From NCBI GenBank assembly GCA_032027005.1, contig JAVSMW010000014.1:1-20725 (forward strand): DNA of 20,725 nucleotides, read 5' to 3'. This DNA is from JAVSMW01 sp032027005 (GTDB lineage Bacteria; Bacillota; Thermincolia; Thermincolales; UBA2595). The translations under genes and the position numbers were made by a program. The notes beneath the pieces were generated by a model. That model saw only the letters and a program-made list of their open reading frames with translations, made no database searches and was not told the DNA's origin. Shown here piece by piece: positions 14,521 to 20,725 of this stretch. How positions within the stretch are numbered: position 1 is the first letter of the stretch; each line of letters begins with the position of its first letter.

Positions 14521-14651
14521 ATGTTAGAACAAGTATTGCCAAACATTTGTTTGCAACCAGTGCGGCAATTTCACATTTAAAATATCTTGAACATCAAGGG
14601 AAAATACAAAAGCAGATAAAAAATGGAACTAATGTATTTTCGTTAAATTAA
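14521..14651 (+). pseudogene. Collapsed metallo-beta-lactamase-fold hydrolase gene
   Basis: A good ribosome site (AAGGAGGAA) and ATG 14521 start MLEQVLPNI, a typical opening of MBL-fold hydrolases of this group, but the frame stops after 19 codons. In another frame, from about 14532 to TAA 14649-14651, the sequence reads HLFATSAAISHLKYLEHQGK and ends NGTNVFSLN. It resembles the C-terminal helical/winged tail of the same hydrolases (a pattern like AHLEYLxxxGKV, then a short basic strand). The catalytic middle with its HxHxDH motif is missing. I read it as one gene reduced by a large internal deletion plus frameshift. The family assignment rests on pattern memory. Confidence 0.5.
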
Positions 14652-14687
14652 CCGAGTAAAGACGTTCGCTAGGGAGGATGTGTAACA

Positions 14688-15866
14688 ATGCGCAATGTTG
14701 TTATTGTTGGGGCAAAAAGAACAGCATTAGGGGATTTTTTAGGATCTTTAAAAAACGTATCTGCAGTACAGTTGGGGACAGTAGTAGTAAAGGCTGCCCT
14801 GGAACAAAGCGGGGTAAAGCCTGATCAAGTAGAAGATTTTGTTGCCGGAATGGTTTTTAAAGCAGGAGCAAAAGGCAATCCGGCCAGACAGGTGCAGCTA
14901 AATTCCGGAATCCCTGTCACTGGGGGAGCTATGACTTTAGATCAGCAGTGTGGTTCCGGTATGCGGGCTCTTGAAGTGGCAAGCCATCAGATTATGCTTA
15001 ACAAAGTGGATGTTAGTGTGGCCCTGGGTATGGAGAGCATGTCTCAGGTTCCTTATTTGTTATTAGATGCAAGGAACGGCTTCCGGATGGGCCCGAGCAG
15101 AGTTGAAGACAGTCTTTTGTATGATGGTCTTCATGATGCCTTAAACGGTTATCACATGGGGGTTACAGCAGAAAACCTTGCAGAACGTTATAATATCAGC
15201 AGGGAAGAACAAGACGAATTGGCTTATTTAAGCCATGCACGGGCTATAAAGGCGATTGGAGAAGGGAAATTCAAAAGCGAGATTGCTCCGGTTGAAGTCA
15301 AAACGAAAAAAGACAGTTTCATTTTTGATACTGATGAGCACCCCAGGGCAGATGTCACTTTGGAAAAATTAGCAAAATTGCCTGCAGCTTTCAAAAAAGA
15401 TGGTTCTGTAACCGCGGGGAATGCTTCGGGGATTAATGACGGGGCAGCAGCATTGGTTTTAATGGCTGAGGAAAAAGCAAAAGAGCTGGGAATTAAACCT
15501 TTAGCCAGGATTATTTCTACGGCTACCTATGGTGTAGAACCCGAAATAATGGGAATCGGTCCTGCTTTTGTTATACCAAAAGCATTGAAATTTGCTGGCC
15601 TTGAGGCTAATGATATTGATTACTATGAAATCAATGAGGCTTTTGCAGCGCAATTTTTGGCTTGTAATCGGGAACTGAACATTGACATGGAAAGAGTGAA
15701 CGTTAACGGTTCGGGGATAGCACTTGGTCACCCGGTCGGTTGTTCCGGTATTAGAATTATTACAACCATGATTTATGAATTGAAACGTCGCCAAGGCAAT
15801 TATGGTGTGGCCTCTCTTTGTGTTGGTGGGGGCCCGGCCATGGCTGCTGTGTTGCAAATACTTTAG
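14688..15866 (+). CDS. Acetyl-CoA acetyltransferase / 3-ketoacyl-CoA thiolase, first copy
   Basis: A complete 392-residue thiolase that cleaves 3-ketoacyl-CoA with CoA to acetyl-CoA and a shortened acyl-CoA, or the reverse. The nucleophile is Cys88 in DQQCGSGMRALEVA. NEAFAAQFLA, His348 in GHPVGCSG and Cys378 in LCVGGGPAMA complete the active site. GNASGINDGAAAL is the usual CoA-loop motif. Length and motifs are normal. The ribosome site AGGGAGGATGTG is upstream of the ATG. It ends the AT-richer block; the next gene, 47 bases on, has a more GC-rich composition. A second thiolase starts at 19685. Confidence 0.94.
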   Translation: MRNVVIVGAKRTALGDFLGSLKNVSAVQLGTVVVKAALEQSGVKPDQVEDFVAGMVFKAGAKGNPARQVQLNSGIPVTGGAMTLDQQCGSGMRALEVASHQIMLNKVDVSVALGMESMSQVPYLLLDARNGFRMGPSRVEDSLLYDGLHDALNGYHMGVTAENLAERYNISREEQDELAYLSHARAIKAIGEGKFKSEIAPVEVKTKKDSFIFDTDEHPRADVTLEKLAKLPAAFKKDGSVTAGNASGINDGAAALVLMAEEKAKELGIKPLARIISTATYGVEPEIMGIGPAFVIPKALKFAGLEANDIDYYEINEAFAAQFLACNRELNIDMERVNVNGSGIALGHPVGCSGIRIITTMIYELKRRQGNYGVASLCVGGGPAMAAVLQIL

Positions 15867-15913
15867 GAAGTGAAGGAAGAGCCTAATGCTGAATTAGAAG
15901 GTGGTAATGCTGT

Positions 15914-16696
15914 ATGAAATATGAGTATATCCTGGTCCAGGCAGATGGCGGGATAGCGACTGTTATGGTAAATCGGCCCGAACTTTTAAATGCTTTAAAC
16001 CCCGGTGTCTATCATGAATTAAATGCGGCTTTGACAACTTTGGCCTCTGATTCGAGTGTGAAGGCAGTTATCCTCACCGGGGCCGGCAGTAAGGCCTTTG
16101 TAGCCGGAGCTGATATTTCTGCGATGAGTACAATGAGTCCCGACGAAGTCCTGAGGTTTGGGGCAATCGGAAAGGAAACGTCGCAGCGGATTGAGAGTAT
16201 GCCACAGCCGGTAATTGCCGCCATAAACGGATTGGCCTTTGGCGGCGGCTGTGAATTAGCTTTGACCTGTGACTTCCGGGTAGCCTCACGTTCTGCCAAA
16301 TTTGGCCAGCCGGAAATCAATTTAGGCATTATTCCGGGGGGCGGGGGTACACAGCGTCTGACTAGGCTGGTGGGGATCAGCCAAGCCAAGGCATTGATTA
16401 TGCTTGGTGATGCCATTACCGCCGAACAAGCCCTGCAGATCGGTCTGGTGCATCAGGTGGTCGATGCGGAAGAAGTGATGCCGGCAGCAGTAAAGTTGGC
16501 GAATAAGCTGGCCCAAAAGGCCCCGGTTGCCCTGGCTATGGCCAAACGTGCCATTCAACGGGCGGCAGGCTCAGATACCGACGAGGGGTTTGAATTTGAG
16601 CTGAACTGTTTTGCGCACTGTTTCTCGACACAGGACCAAAAGGAAGGAATGAAGGCCTTCCTAGAAAAGCGGCCTCCCCAATTTACGGGCTCTTAA
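15914..16696 (+). CDS. Enoyl-CoA hydratase (crotonase family), second copy
   Basis: A 260-residue crotonase. FVAGADISAM forms the oxyanion hole near residues 62-71. GGGCELALTCDFRVA contains Glu114, and FGQPEINLGIIPGGGGTQRL contains Glu134; both catalytic glutamates are present. It ends EKRPPQF as typical hydratases do. GAAGGTGG lies eight bases before the ATG. Sequence differs clearly from the copy at 12883 and codons end more often in G or C, so it is not a recent duplicate. It opens the right-hand set with SDR, acyl-CoA dehydrogenase, hydroxyacyl-CoA dehydrogenase and thiolase genes. Confidence 0.93.
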   Translation: MKYEYILVQADGGIATVMVNRPELLNALNPGVYHELNAALTTLASDSSVKAVILTGAGSKAFVAGADISAMSTMSPDEVLRFGAIGKETSQRIESMPQPVIAAINGLAFGGGCELALTCDFRVASRSAKFGQPEINLGIIPGGGGTQRLTRLVGISQAKALIMLGDAITAEQALQIGLVHQVVDAEEVMPAAVKLANKLAQKAPVALAMAKRAIQRAAGSDTDEGFEFELNCFAHCFSTQDQKEGMKAFLEKRPPQFTGS

Positions 16697-16759
16697 TAAC
16701 AGTGGTTCATAGAAAAGATGTGCGGCTGATTTATTCAATTATAAAGGTGGTAGGTACGT

Positions 16760-17536
16760 GTGAATCTTAAGAACTTATTTGATCTTTCCGGTAAAACAGC
16801 AGTAATCACCGGTGGTGCCACCGGGCTGGGCAAACAGATGGCCGAAGCTCTAGCCGAGTTTGGGGCAAACGTAGTCCTGGCAGCCCGCAAGGTGGAACGC
16901 TGTGAAACTGCAGCATCAGAAATCAGGCAGTCATACGGGGTTGAGGCCCTTGCTGTAGAATGTGACCTCGCCAGGGAGGAAGACATTGTTGAACTAGTCA
17001 GTCGCACTGTAAAGGCATTTGGCTGCCTGGATATTTTGGTCAATAACTCAGGAATTACCTGGGGAGCACCAGCTGACCAATATCCACTGGATAGATGGCA
17101 GCAGGTGATTAATGTAAACCTGACCGGAAGTTTTATCGCTGCCAAAGAAGCTTTTAAGGTCATGAAGAAACAGGGCAGCGGAAAAATCATTAGTATTGCG
17201 TCTGTTTTTGGCTTGGTTGGAGCCAAGGGCAATATCCAGGATGCAGTTGCCTATAATGCTAGCAAAGGGGCATTGCTCAACCTGACTAAGGACCTGGCAG
17301 TAAAGTGGGCTCCTATGGGAGTGAACGTAAATGCTGTTGCACCCGGGTGGTTTCCAACCCATATTGCTGAAGCGCATATCGCGAAACACCGCACAGAGTT
17401 CCTGGACTACATTCCGGCCGACCGCTTTGGCAATGATGATGACCTCAAGGGTGCAGTGGTATACCTGGCTTCAAAGGCTTCTGATTACGTCCATGGCCAG
17501 GTGTTGGTAGTTGACGGCGGGTGGACAATACACTAA
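16760..17536 (+). CDS. Short-chain dehydrogenase/reductase (SDR), 3-oxoacyl reductase-like
   Basis: A 258-residue classical SDR. The coenzyme motif TGGATGLG is at residues 17-24, NNSG at 95-98, catalytic Ser148 in SIASVFG, and the Tyr165-x-x-x-Lys169 pair in YNASK. The C-terminus DYVHGQVLVVDGGWTIH is typical. Arg43-Lys44 after the second strand may favour NADP(H), though this is only a tendency. The GTG start has AAGGTGG nine bases upstream. Enzymes of this type reduce 3-oxoacyl chains or oxidise secondary alcohols, including 2-hydroxy and 3-hydroxy CoA esters. In this operon it may handle a hydroxyacyl or alicyclic alcohol that the Hbd-type enzyme does not. Confidence 0.9.
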   Translation: MNLKNLFDLSGKTAVITGGATGLGKQMAEALAEFGANVVLAARKVERCETAASEIRQSYGVEALAVECDLAREEDIVELVSRTVKAFGCLDILVNNSGITWGAPADQYPLDRWQQVINVNLTGSFIAAKEAFKVMKKQGSGKIISIASVFGLVGAKGNIQDAVAYNASKGALLNLTKDLAVKWAPMGVNVNAVAPGWFPTHIAEAHIAKHRTEFLDYIPADRFGNDDDLKGAVVYLASKASDYVHGQVLVVDGGWTIH

Positions 17537-17585
17537 ATAAATTATGATTATCAAAGTTGATTAAAACAGTGAGGGGGAAGGACCT

Positions 17586-18722
17586 GTGAATTTTGAGCTG
17601 ACCGATGAGCAGATAGAAATCAGGAAACTGGCGCGGGATTTTGCGAAAAAAGAAATCATTCCCGTAGCTGCTGAATATGACAGAACGGCCGAACTGCCCT
17701 GGCCCATTATAAATAAGTTGTTTGATCTTGGGATCTGGAACATGACTATCCCGGAACAGTACGGCGGCCAGGGCCTTGACCATTTTACGGAAGTGCTGGT
17801 CAGCGAAGAGCTTGCCTACGGCTGTTTGGGAGTCTTCGGTTCTTTTGGCGGAACCTCTTTAGCGATGACCCCGATAATGATCGCCGGCAGTGATGAGCAA
17901 AAGCAGCGATTACTGCCATCATTTACGGGAAGCGCCAAACTGGCTGCTTTTGCCTTAACCGAGCCCAATGCCGGATCAGATGCCAGTGCTGTTAAAACCG
18001 TGGCCAAAAAAGTAGGCAATGACTATGTTTTGGAAGGGACGAAGTGTTTTATAACACACGGTGGCATCGCCGATCTTTACACAATCTTTGCCAGTACAGA
18101 CCGGTCAAAGGGCTTAAAAGGCTTATCAGCATTCCTTGTCCCCGGTGATTCTCCCGGGCTCAAGATGGGTAAAAAAGAAGACAAAATGGGCGACCGGGCA
18201 TCACACATTGCTGAAGTGATAATCGAAGAACTCAAGGTGCCTGCCGAAAACCTCCTGGGCAAAGAAGGCGACGGATTCAAAATCGCCATGCAAACCCTGG
18301 ACAGGACGCGGGCATCTACCGGTGCCGCAGCGATAGGCGTGGCCCAGAGGGCTATTGACGAAGCAATAGAATATGCCAAAATGCGGAAACAGTTCGGAAA
18401 GGCGATTGCCGATAACCAGGCAATCCAATTCATGCTGGCAGATATGGCAATGGCGGTAATGGCCGCCCGGGCTATAGTCTGGCAGGCAGCAGCTAAAATC
18501 GACACAGGCAAGCCTGACAGCATGTTGAGTGCCACTGCCAAGTGTGTTGCCAGTGATACTGCCATGAAGGTGACTGTTGATGCCTTACAGATTCTTGGCG
18601 GTTACGGCTATATGAAAGAATACCCCATGGAAAAGCTGATGCGTGATGCCAAGATTACCCAGATTTACGAAGGCACCAACCAAATCCAGCGCCAGGTTGT
18701 GGCGAGCCACCTGCTAAAGTAG
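17586..18722 (+). CDS. Acyl-CoA dehydrogenase (short-chain/butyryl type)
   Basis: A complete 378-residue flavoprotein with the three acyl-CoA dehydrogenase regions: an N-terminal helical domain (residues 1-115), a middle beta domain containing FALTEPNAGSDASAV and FITHGGIADLYTIFA, and a C-terminal helical domain with RKQFGKAIADNQAIQFMLADMA. ILGGYGYMKEYPMEKLMRDAK is followed by Glu362 in IYEGTNQIQR, the catalytic base position of short-chain enzymes. It forms the alpha-beta double bond and needs ETF as electron acceptor; no etfAB genes are in the window. The GTG start has GAGGGGGAAGGA upstream. Its C-terminus is a paralogue of the fragment at the left end. Confidence 0.94.
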   Translation: MNFELTDEQIEIRKLARDFAKKEIIPVAAEYDRTAELPWPIINKLFDLGIWNMTIPEQYGGQGLDHFTEVLVSEELAYGCLGVFGSFGGTSLAMTPIMIAGSDEQKQRLLPSFTGSAKLAAFALTEPNAGSDASAVKTVAKKVGNDYVLEGTKCFITHGGIADLYTIFASTDRSKGLKGLSAFLVPGDSPGLKMGKKEDKMGDRASHIAEVIIEELKVPAENLLGKEGDGFKIAMQTLDRTRASTGAAAIGVAQRAIDEAIEYAKMRKQFGKAIADNQAIQFMLADMAMAVMAARAIVWQAAAKIDTGKPDSMLSATAKCVASDTAMKVTVDALQILGGYGYMKEYPMEKLMRDAKITQIYEGTNQIQRQVVASHLLK

Positions 18723-18744
18723 ATAGAAAAGGGAGGGTTTTTTA

Positions 18745-19587
18745 GTGAAAATAGAAAGAGTTGTTGTGGTGGGTGCCGGGACGATGGGTAACGGAATTGC
18801 CCAGGTTTGTGCCCAGTCAGGGTACCACGTAAGTTTGGTGGATGTAAACGAGCAGGTCCTGGACAATGCGCAAAAGACCATTGAGCAAAGTTTGAACAGG
18901 CTGGCCAAGAAACAGACAATCAGTACCGATGATATTGCTAAAATTCTCGGTCGCCTTACCTTTAATACAACGATGGATGATGTAGCTAATGCCGACCTGG
19001 TTGTTGAGGCGGTTCCGGAACAAATTGAGCTGAAAGGGAAGATCTTCCGTGAGCTGGACCGGCTGGCTCCTGAACATTGCATACTGGCCAGCAATACATC
19101 TTCATTACCGATAACAGCCATTGGGGCGGCTACTAAGCGTCCTCAAAACGTAGTGGGAATCCATTTCATGAACCCGGTTCCGGTGATGAAAGGAATCGAA
19201 TTAATTAAAGGCCGTCTGACCTCTGAAGAAACGATTCAGGCAGCAAAAGACTTTGTACAGAGTTTAGGTAAGGTTTCGATGGTAGCTTTGGATTATGCAG
19301 GATTTATTGGCAGCCGGATTCTCAATATTTACTTAAACGAAGCTGCACTTACAGTTATGGATGGCAACTCCCCCAAAGATGTTGATGATTGTATGCTTTA
19401 TTGCACCAACATGCCTCAGGGTCCCTGTGCTCTGTTGGATTTAGTGGGTATCGACATTGCTGTCTTTGTTCTAGGGATTTTGGAAGAGGAATTTGGACCC
19501 AGGTTCAAGTGTGCACCATTACTCAAACAAATGGTCCGCGCAGGTCATCTAGGGCGCAAGACCGGACAGGGGTTTTATAAGTATTAA
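18745..19587 (+). CDS. 3-hydroxyacyl-CoA dehydrogenase, second copy
   Basis: A 280-residue Hbd-type enzyme. NAD-binding GAGTMG is at residues 10-15, and the HAD signature GIHFMNPVPVMKGIE holds His140 and Glu152. The C-terminal domain differs from the first copy in one conserved spot: where the copy at 11867 has NHPMGPF, this one has NMPQGPC. It also carries several extra cysteines there (DDCMLYCTNMPQGPC), so substrate or dimer contacts may differ. The GTG start follows GGGAGGG. It lies 22 bases after the acyl-CoA dehydrogenase and is clearly co-transcribed with it. Confidence 0.93.
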   Translation: MKIERVVVVGAGTMGNGIAQVCAQSGYHVSLVDVNEQVLDNAQKTIEQSLNRLAKKQTISTDDIAKILGRLTFNTTMDDVANADLVVEAVPEQIELKGKIFRELDRLAPEHCILASNTSSLPITAIGAATKRPQNVVGIHFMNPVPVMKGIELIKGRLTSEETIQAAKDFVQSLGKVSMVALDYAGFIGSRILNIYLNEAALTVMDGNSPKDVDDCMLYCTNMPQGPCALLDLVGIDIAVFVLGILEEEFGPRFKCAPLLKQMVRAGHLGRKTGQGFYKY

Positions 19588-19590
19588 AAT

Positions 19591-19660
19591 TGGAGAGTGG
19601 GGAGAGTGGGGAGAAATTAAGATTTCTCCCCAGAGAGCACTCACCACCCATCACTCTCCA
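19591..19660. repeat. Long nested inverted repeat between dehydrogenase and thiolase genes
   Basis: Outer arms TGGAGAGTG (19591-19599) and CACTCTCCA (19652-19660) enclose an inner perfect 10-bp stem, GGGGAGAAAT (19608-19617) and ATTTCTCCCC (19622-19631), with loop TAAG. The left arm is also a direct repeat: GGAGAGTGG occurs twice in tandem, followed by GGAGA. No T-tract follows, so it is not a standard terminator. It could lower read-through, stabilise the upstream mRNA, or be a dispersed repeat. Confidence 0.75.
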
Positions 19661-19684
19661 CTAAAAAAACGGAGGTGGAACTTT

Positions 19685-20725
19685 TTGGATGATGTAGTTA
19701 TTGTCGCAGCGACACGCACCGCAATTGGGACCTATGGAGGATCCCTTAGAGATCTTAAAGCACCTGCTCTGACGGTGCCGGTAGTGCAGGAGTTGATTCG
19801 CCGGTCTGGTATTGATCCGGCAATTATTGATGACGTCATATGGGGCTGCTGCTATCAGCGCACTAAAGATGAGGGCAACCTGGCCCGGGTGGCAGCCTTA
19901 CAAGCAGGCCTGCCTATTGAAGTACCTGGAGTAACCGTTCATCGAACATGCACTTCGTCTATGACTAGTATGATCATGGGGGCGCAGGCCATAAAATGCG
20001 GTGACGCGGAAGTTATTTTAGCCGGTGGGACTGAGAGCATGAGTAATGTGCCCTACACGGTTGATGAAGTCCGATGGGGCGCGCGGATGGGGCACATCGA
20101 ATTGCGGGACGCCATGTGGGACGGTCTGACCCAACTGGGAACCGGCGTAGGGATGGGACTTACTGCTGAAAATCTTGCTAAAAAGTACAACATAACCCGT
20201 GAGGCACAGGATGAAATAGCAGTGCAGAGCCAAAGCCGGGCAATCACAGCCATAAATGCCGGTCGGTTCAAAGATGAAATAGTACCGGTTGCTATCCCGC
20301 AGCGCCGTGGTGATCCGAAGATTTTTGCTGAAGATGAACATCCAAAAGATAATGTGACGATGGAAAATCTGGCTAAATTAAAACCGGCTTTCCTGAAAGA
20401 CGGTACAGTTACTGCCGGTAATGCTTCCGGAATCAACGATGGTTCTGCCGGAGTAGTGATTATGGCCGGGAAAACGGCTGCAAGACTGGGGATTAAACCT
20501 CTGGCCCGCTTGGTTTCTTATGCCGTAGCCGGAGTAGAGCCAGATTATATGGGGATCGGTCCTGTTCCTTCCACCCGCAAGGCTTTGGAAAAAGCCGGAC
20601 TTACCATGGGGGATATTGACCTTTTTGAAGCTAATGAGGCCTTTGCCGCTCAGTATTTGGCAGTGGAAAAGGAATTAGGCCTGGACCGCAGGATTACCAA
20701 TGTCAATGGCAGCGGGATTGCTCTC
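19685..20725 (+). CDS. Acetyl-CoA acetyltransferase / thiolase, second copy (runs off window end)
   Basis: An open frame of 347 codons continues to the last base of the window, lacking about the final 45 residues. The start is TTG 19685, with GGAGGTGG six bases upstream; no ATG is better placed. DDVVIVAATRTAIGTYGGS is a normal thiolase N-terminus. The nucleophile is Cys89 in HRTCTSSMTSMIMGA, where most biosynthetic thiolases read CGSG. AGGTESMSNVPY, GNASGINDGSAGV and NEAFAAQYLA follow. The visible end, NVNGSGIAL, is just before the GHP histidine motif, which lies outside. It completes the second beta-oxidation set. CTSS in place of CGSG suggests a different acyl preference from the first thiolase. 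Confidence 0.92.
   Translation, partial: MDDVVIVAATRTAIGTYGGSLRDLKAPALTVPVVQELIRRSGIDPAIIDDVIWGCCYQRTKDEGNLARVAALQAGLPIEVPGVTVHRTCTSSMTSMIMGAQAIKCGDAEVILAGGTESMSNVPYTVDEVRWGARMGHIELRDAMWDGLTQLGTGVGMGLTAENLAKKYNITREAQDEIAVQSQSRAITAINAGRFKDEIVPVAIPQRRGDPKIFAEDEHPKDNVTMENLAKLKPAFLKDGTVTAGNASGINDGSAGVVIMAGKTAARLGIKPLARLVSYAVAGVEPDYMGIGPVPSTRKALEKAGLTMGDIDLFEANEAFAAQYLAVEKELGLDRRITNVNGSGIAL

Noticed and set aside
12883..16696. Recent duplication as the origin of the two hydratase genes
   Set aside because: The two proteins differ throughout outside the family motifs and their codon composition differs, so they look like old or separately acquired paralogues.
16735..17232. Long minus-strand open frame opposite the SDR gene
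   Set aside because: The SDR on the + strand has all catalytic motifs; the opposite frame has none and is a compositional shadow.
18077..18565. Long minus-strand open frame opposite the acyl-CoA dehydrogenase gene
   Set aside because: It mirrors the codon structure of a well-supported gene, has low-complexity Ala/Ser/Ile composition and no ribosome site or family motif.
1..20725. CRISPR array, tRNA, rRNA, prophage or defence genes
   Set aside because: I found no regularly spaced repeats, cloverleaf-type sequence, rRNA segment, integrase, or nuclease/helicase motif anywhere in the window.

Overview
The window looks like part of a Gram-positive, anaerobic, clostridial (Peptococcaceae-type) chromosome. 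This is inferred from strong AGGAGG-type ribosome sites, frequent GTG and TTG starts, tight co-directional operons, a GC content near 35-52 percent, and a gene set of acyl-CoA ligase, beta-oxidation enzymes and a flavin/Fe-S enoate reductase typical of fatty-acid or aromatic-acid degraders. No 16S rRNA or other taxonomic marker is present, so the genus is not resolved. Every recognisable gene lies on the + strand.

Layout. (1) 1-1351: the 3' end of an acyl-CoA dehydrogenase, a geranylgeranyl-reductase-like FAD oxidoreductase, a decayed copy of that oxidoreductase's C-terminus, and a clear rho-independent terminator. (2) 1352-1692: an AT-rich non-coding stretch with two operator-like inverted repeats. 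(3) 1693-6655: a branched-chain-amino-acid-type ABC importer in the order livH-livM-livK-livF-livG. (4) 6678-11864: a long-chain-type acyl-CoA synthetase, a small VOC-fold protein without the usual metal histidines, a 2,4-dienoyl-CoA-reductase-type flavoenzyme, and a PaaX-family regulator. (5) 11867-15866: 3-hydroxyacyl-CoA dehydrogenase, a three-hairpin element resembling an IS200/IS605 end, enoyl-CoA hydratase, an amidohydrolase, a collapsed metallo-beta-lactamase-fold pseudogene and a thiolase. (6) 15914-20725: a second beta-oxidation set made of enoyl-CoA hydratase, SDR oxidoreductase, acyl-CoA dehydrogenase, 3-hydroxyacyl-CoA dehydrogenase and a thiolase cut by the window end.

How it works together. 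Regions 3-5 read as one catabolic unit: import of an acid by the ABC transporter, activation to a CoA thioester, reduction of an unsaturated intermediate by the flavoenzyme, then hydration, oxidation and thiolysis, under a PaaX-type repressor. The unit has no acyl-CoA dehydrogenase of its own, which would suit a substrate that already carries a double bond. Region 6 is an independent, more GC-rich set with its own dehydrogenase. Sampled base composition differs between the central block (33-42 percent GC in three 60-base lines) and the flanks (52 percent in two lines). The central block may therefore have been inserted into an older acyl-CoA catabolic locus. The scars at its left edge and inside it (two gene remnants, one IS-end-like element) fit a rearranged accessory region.
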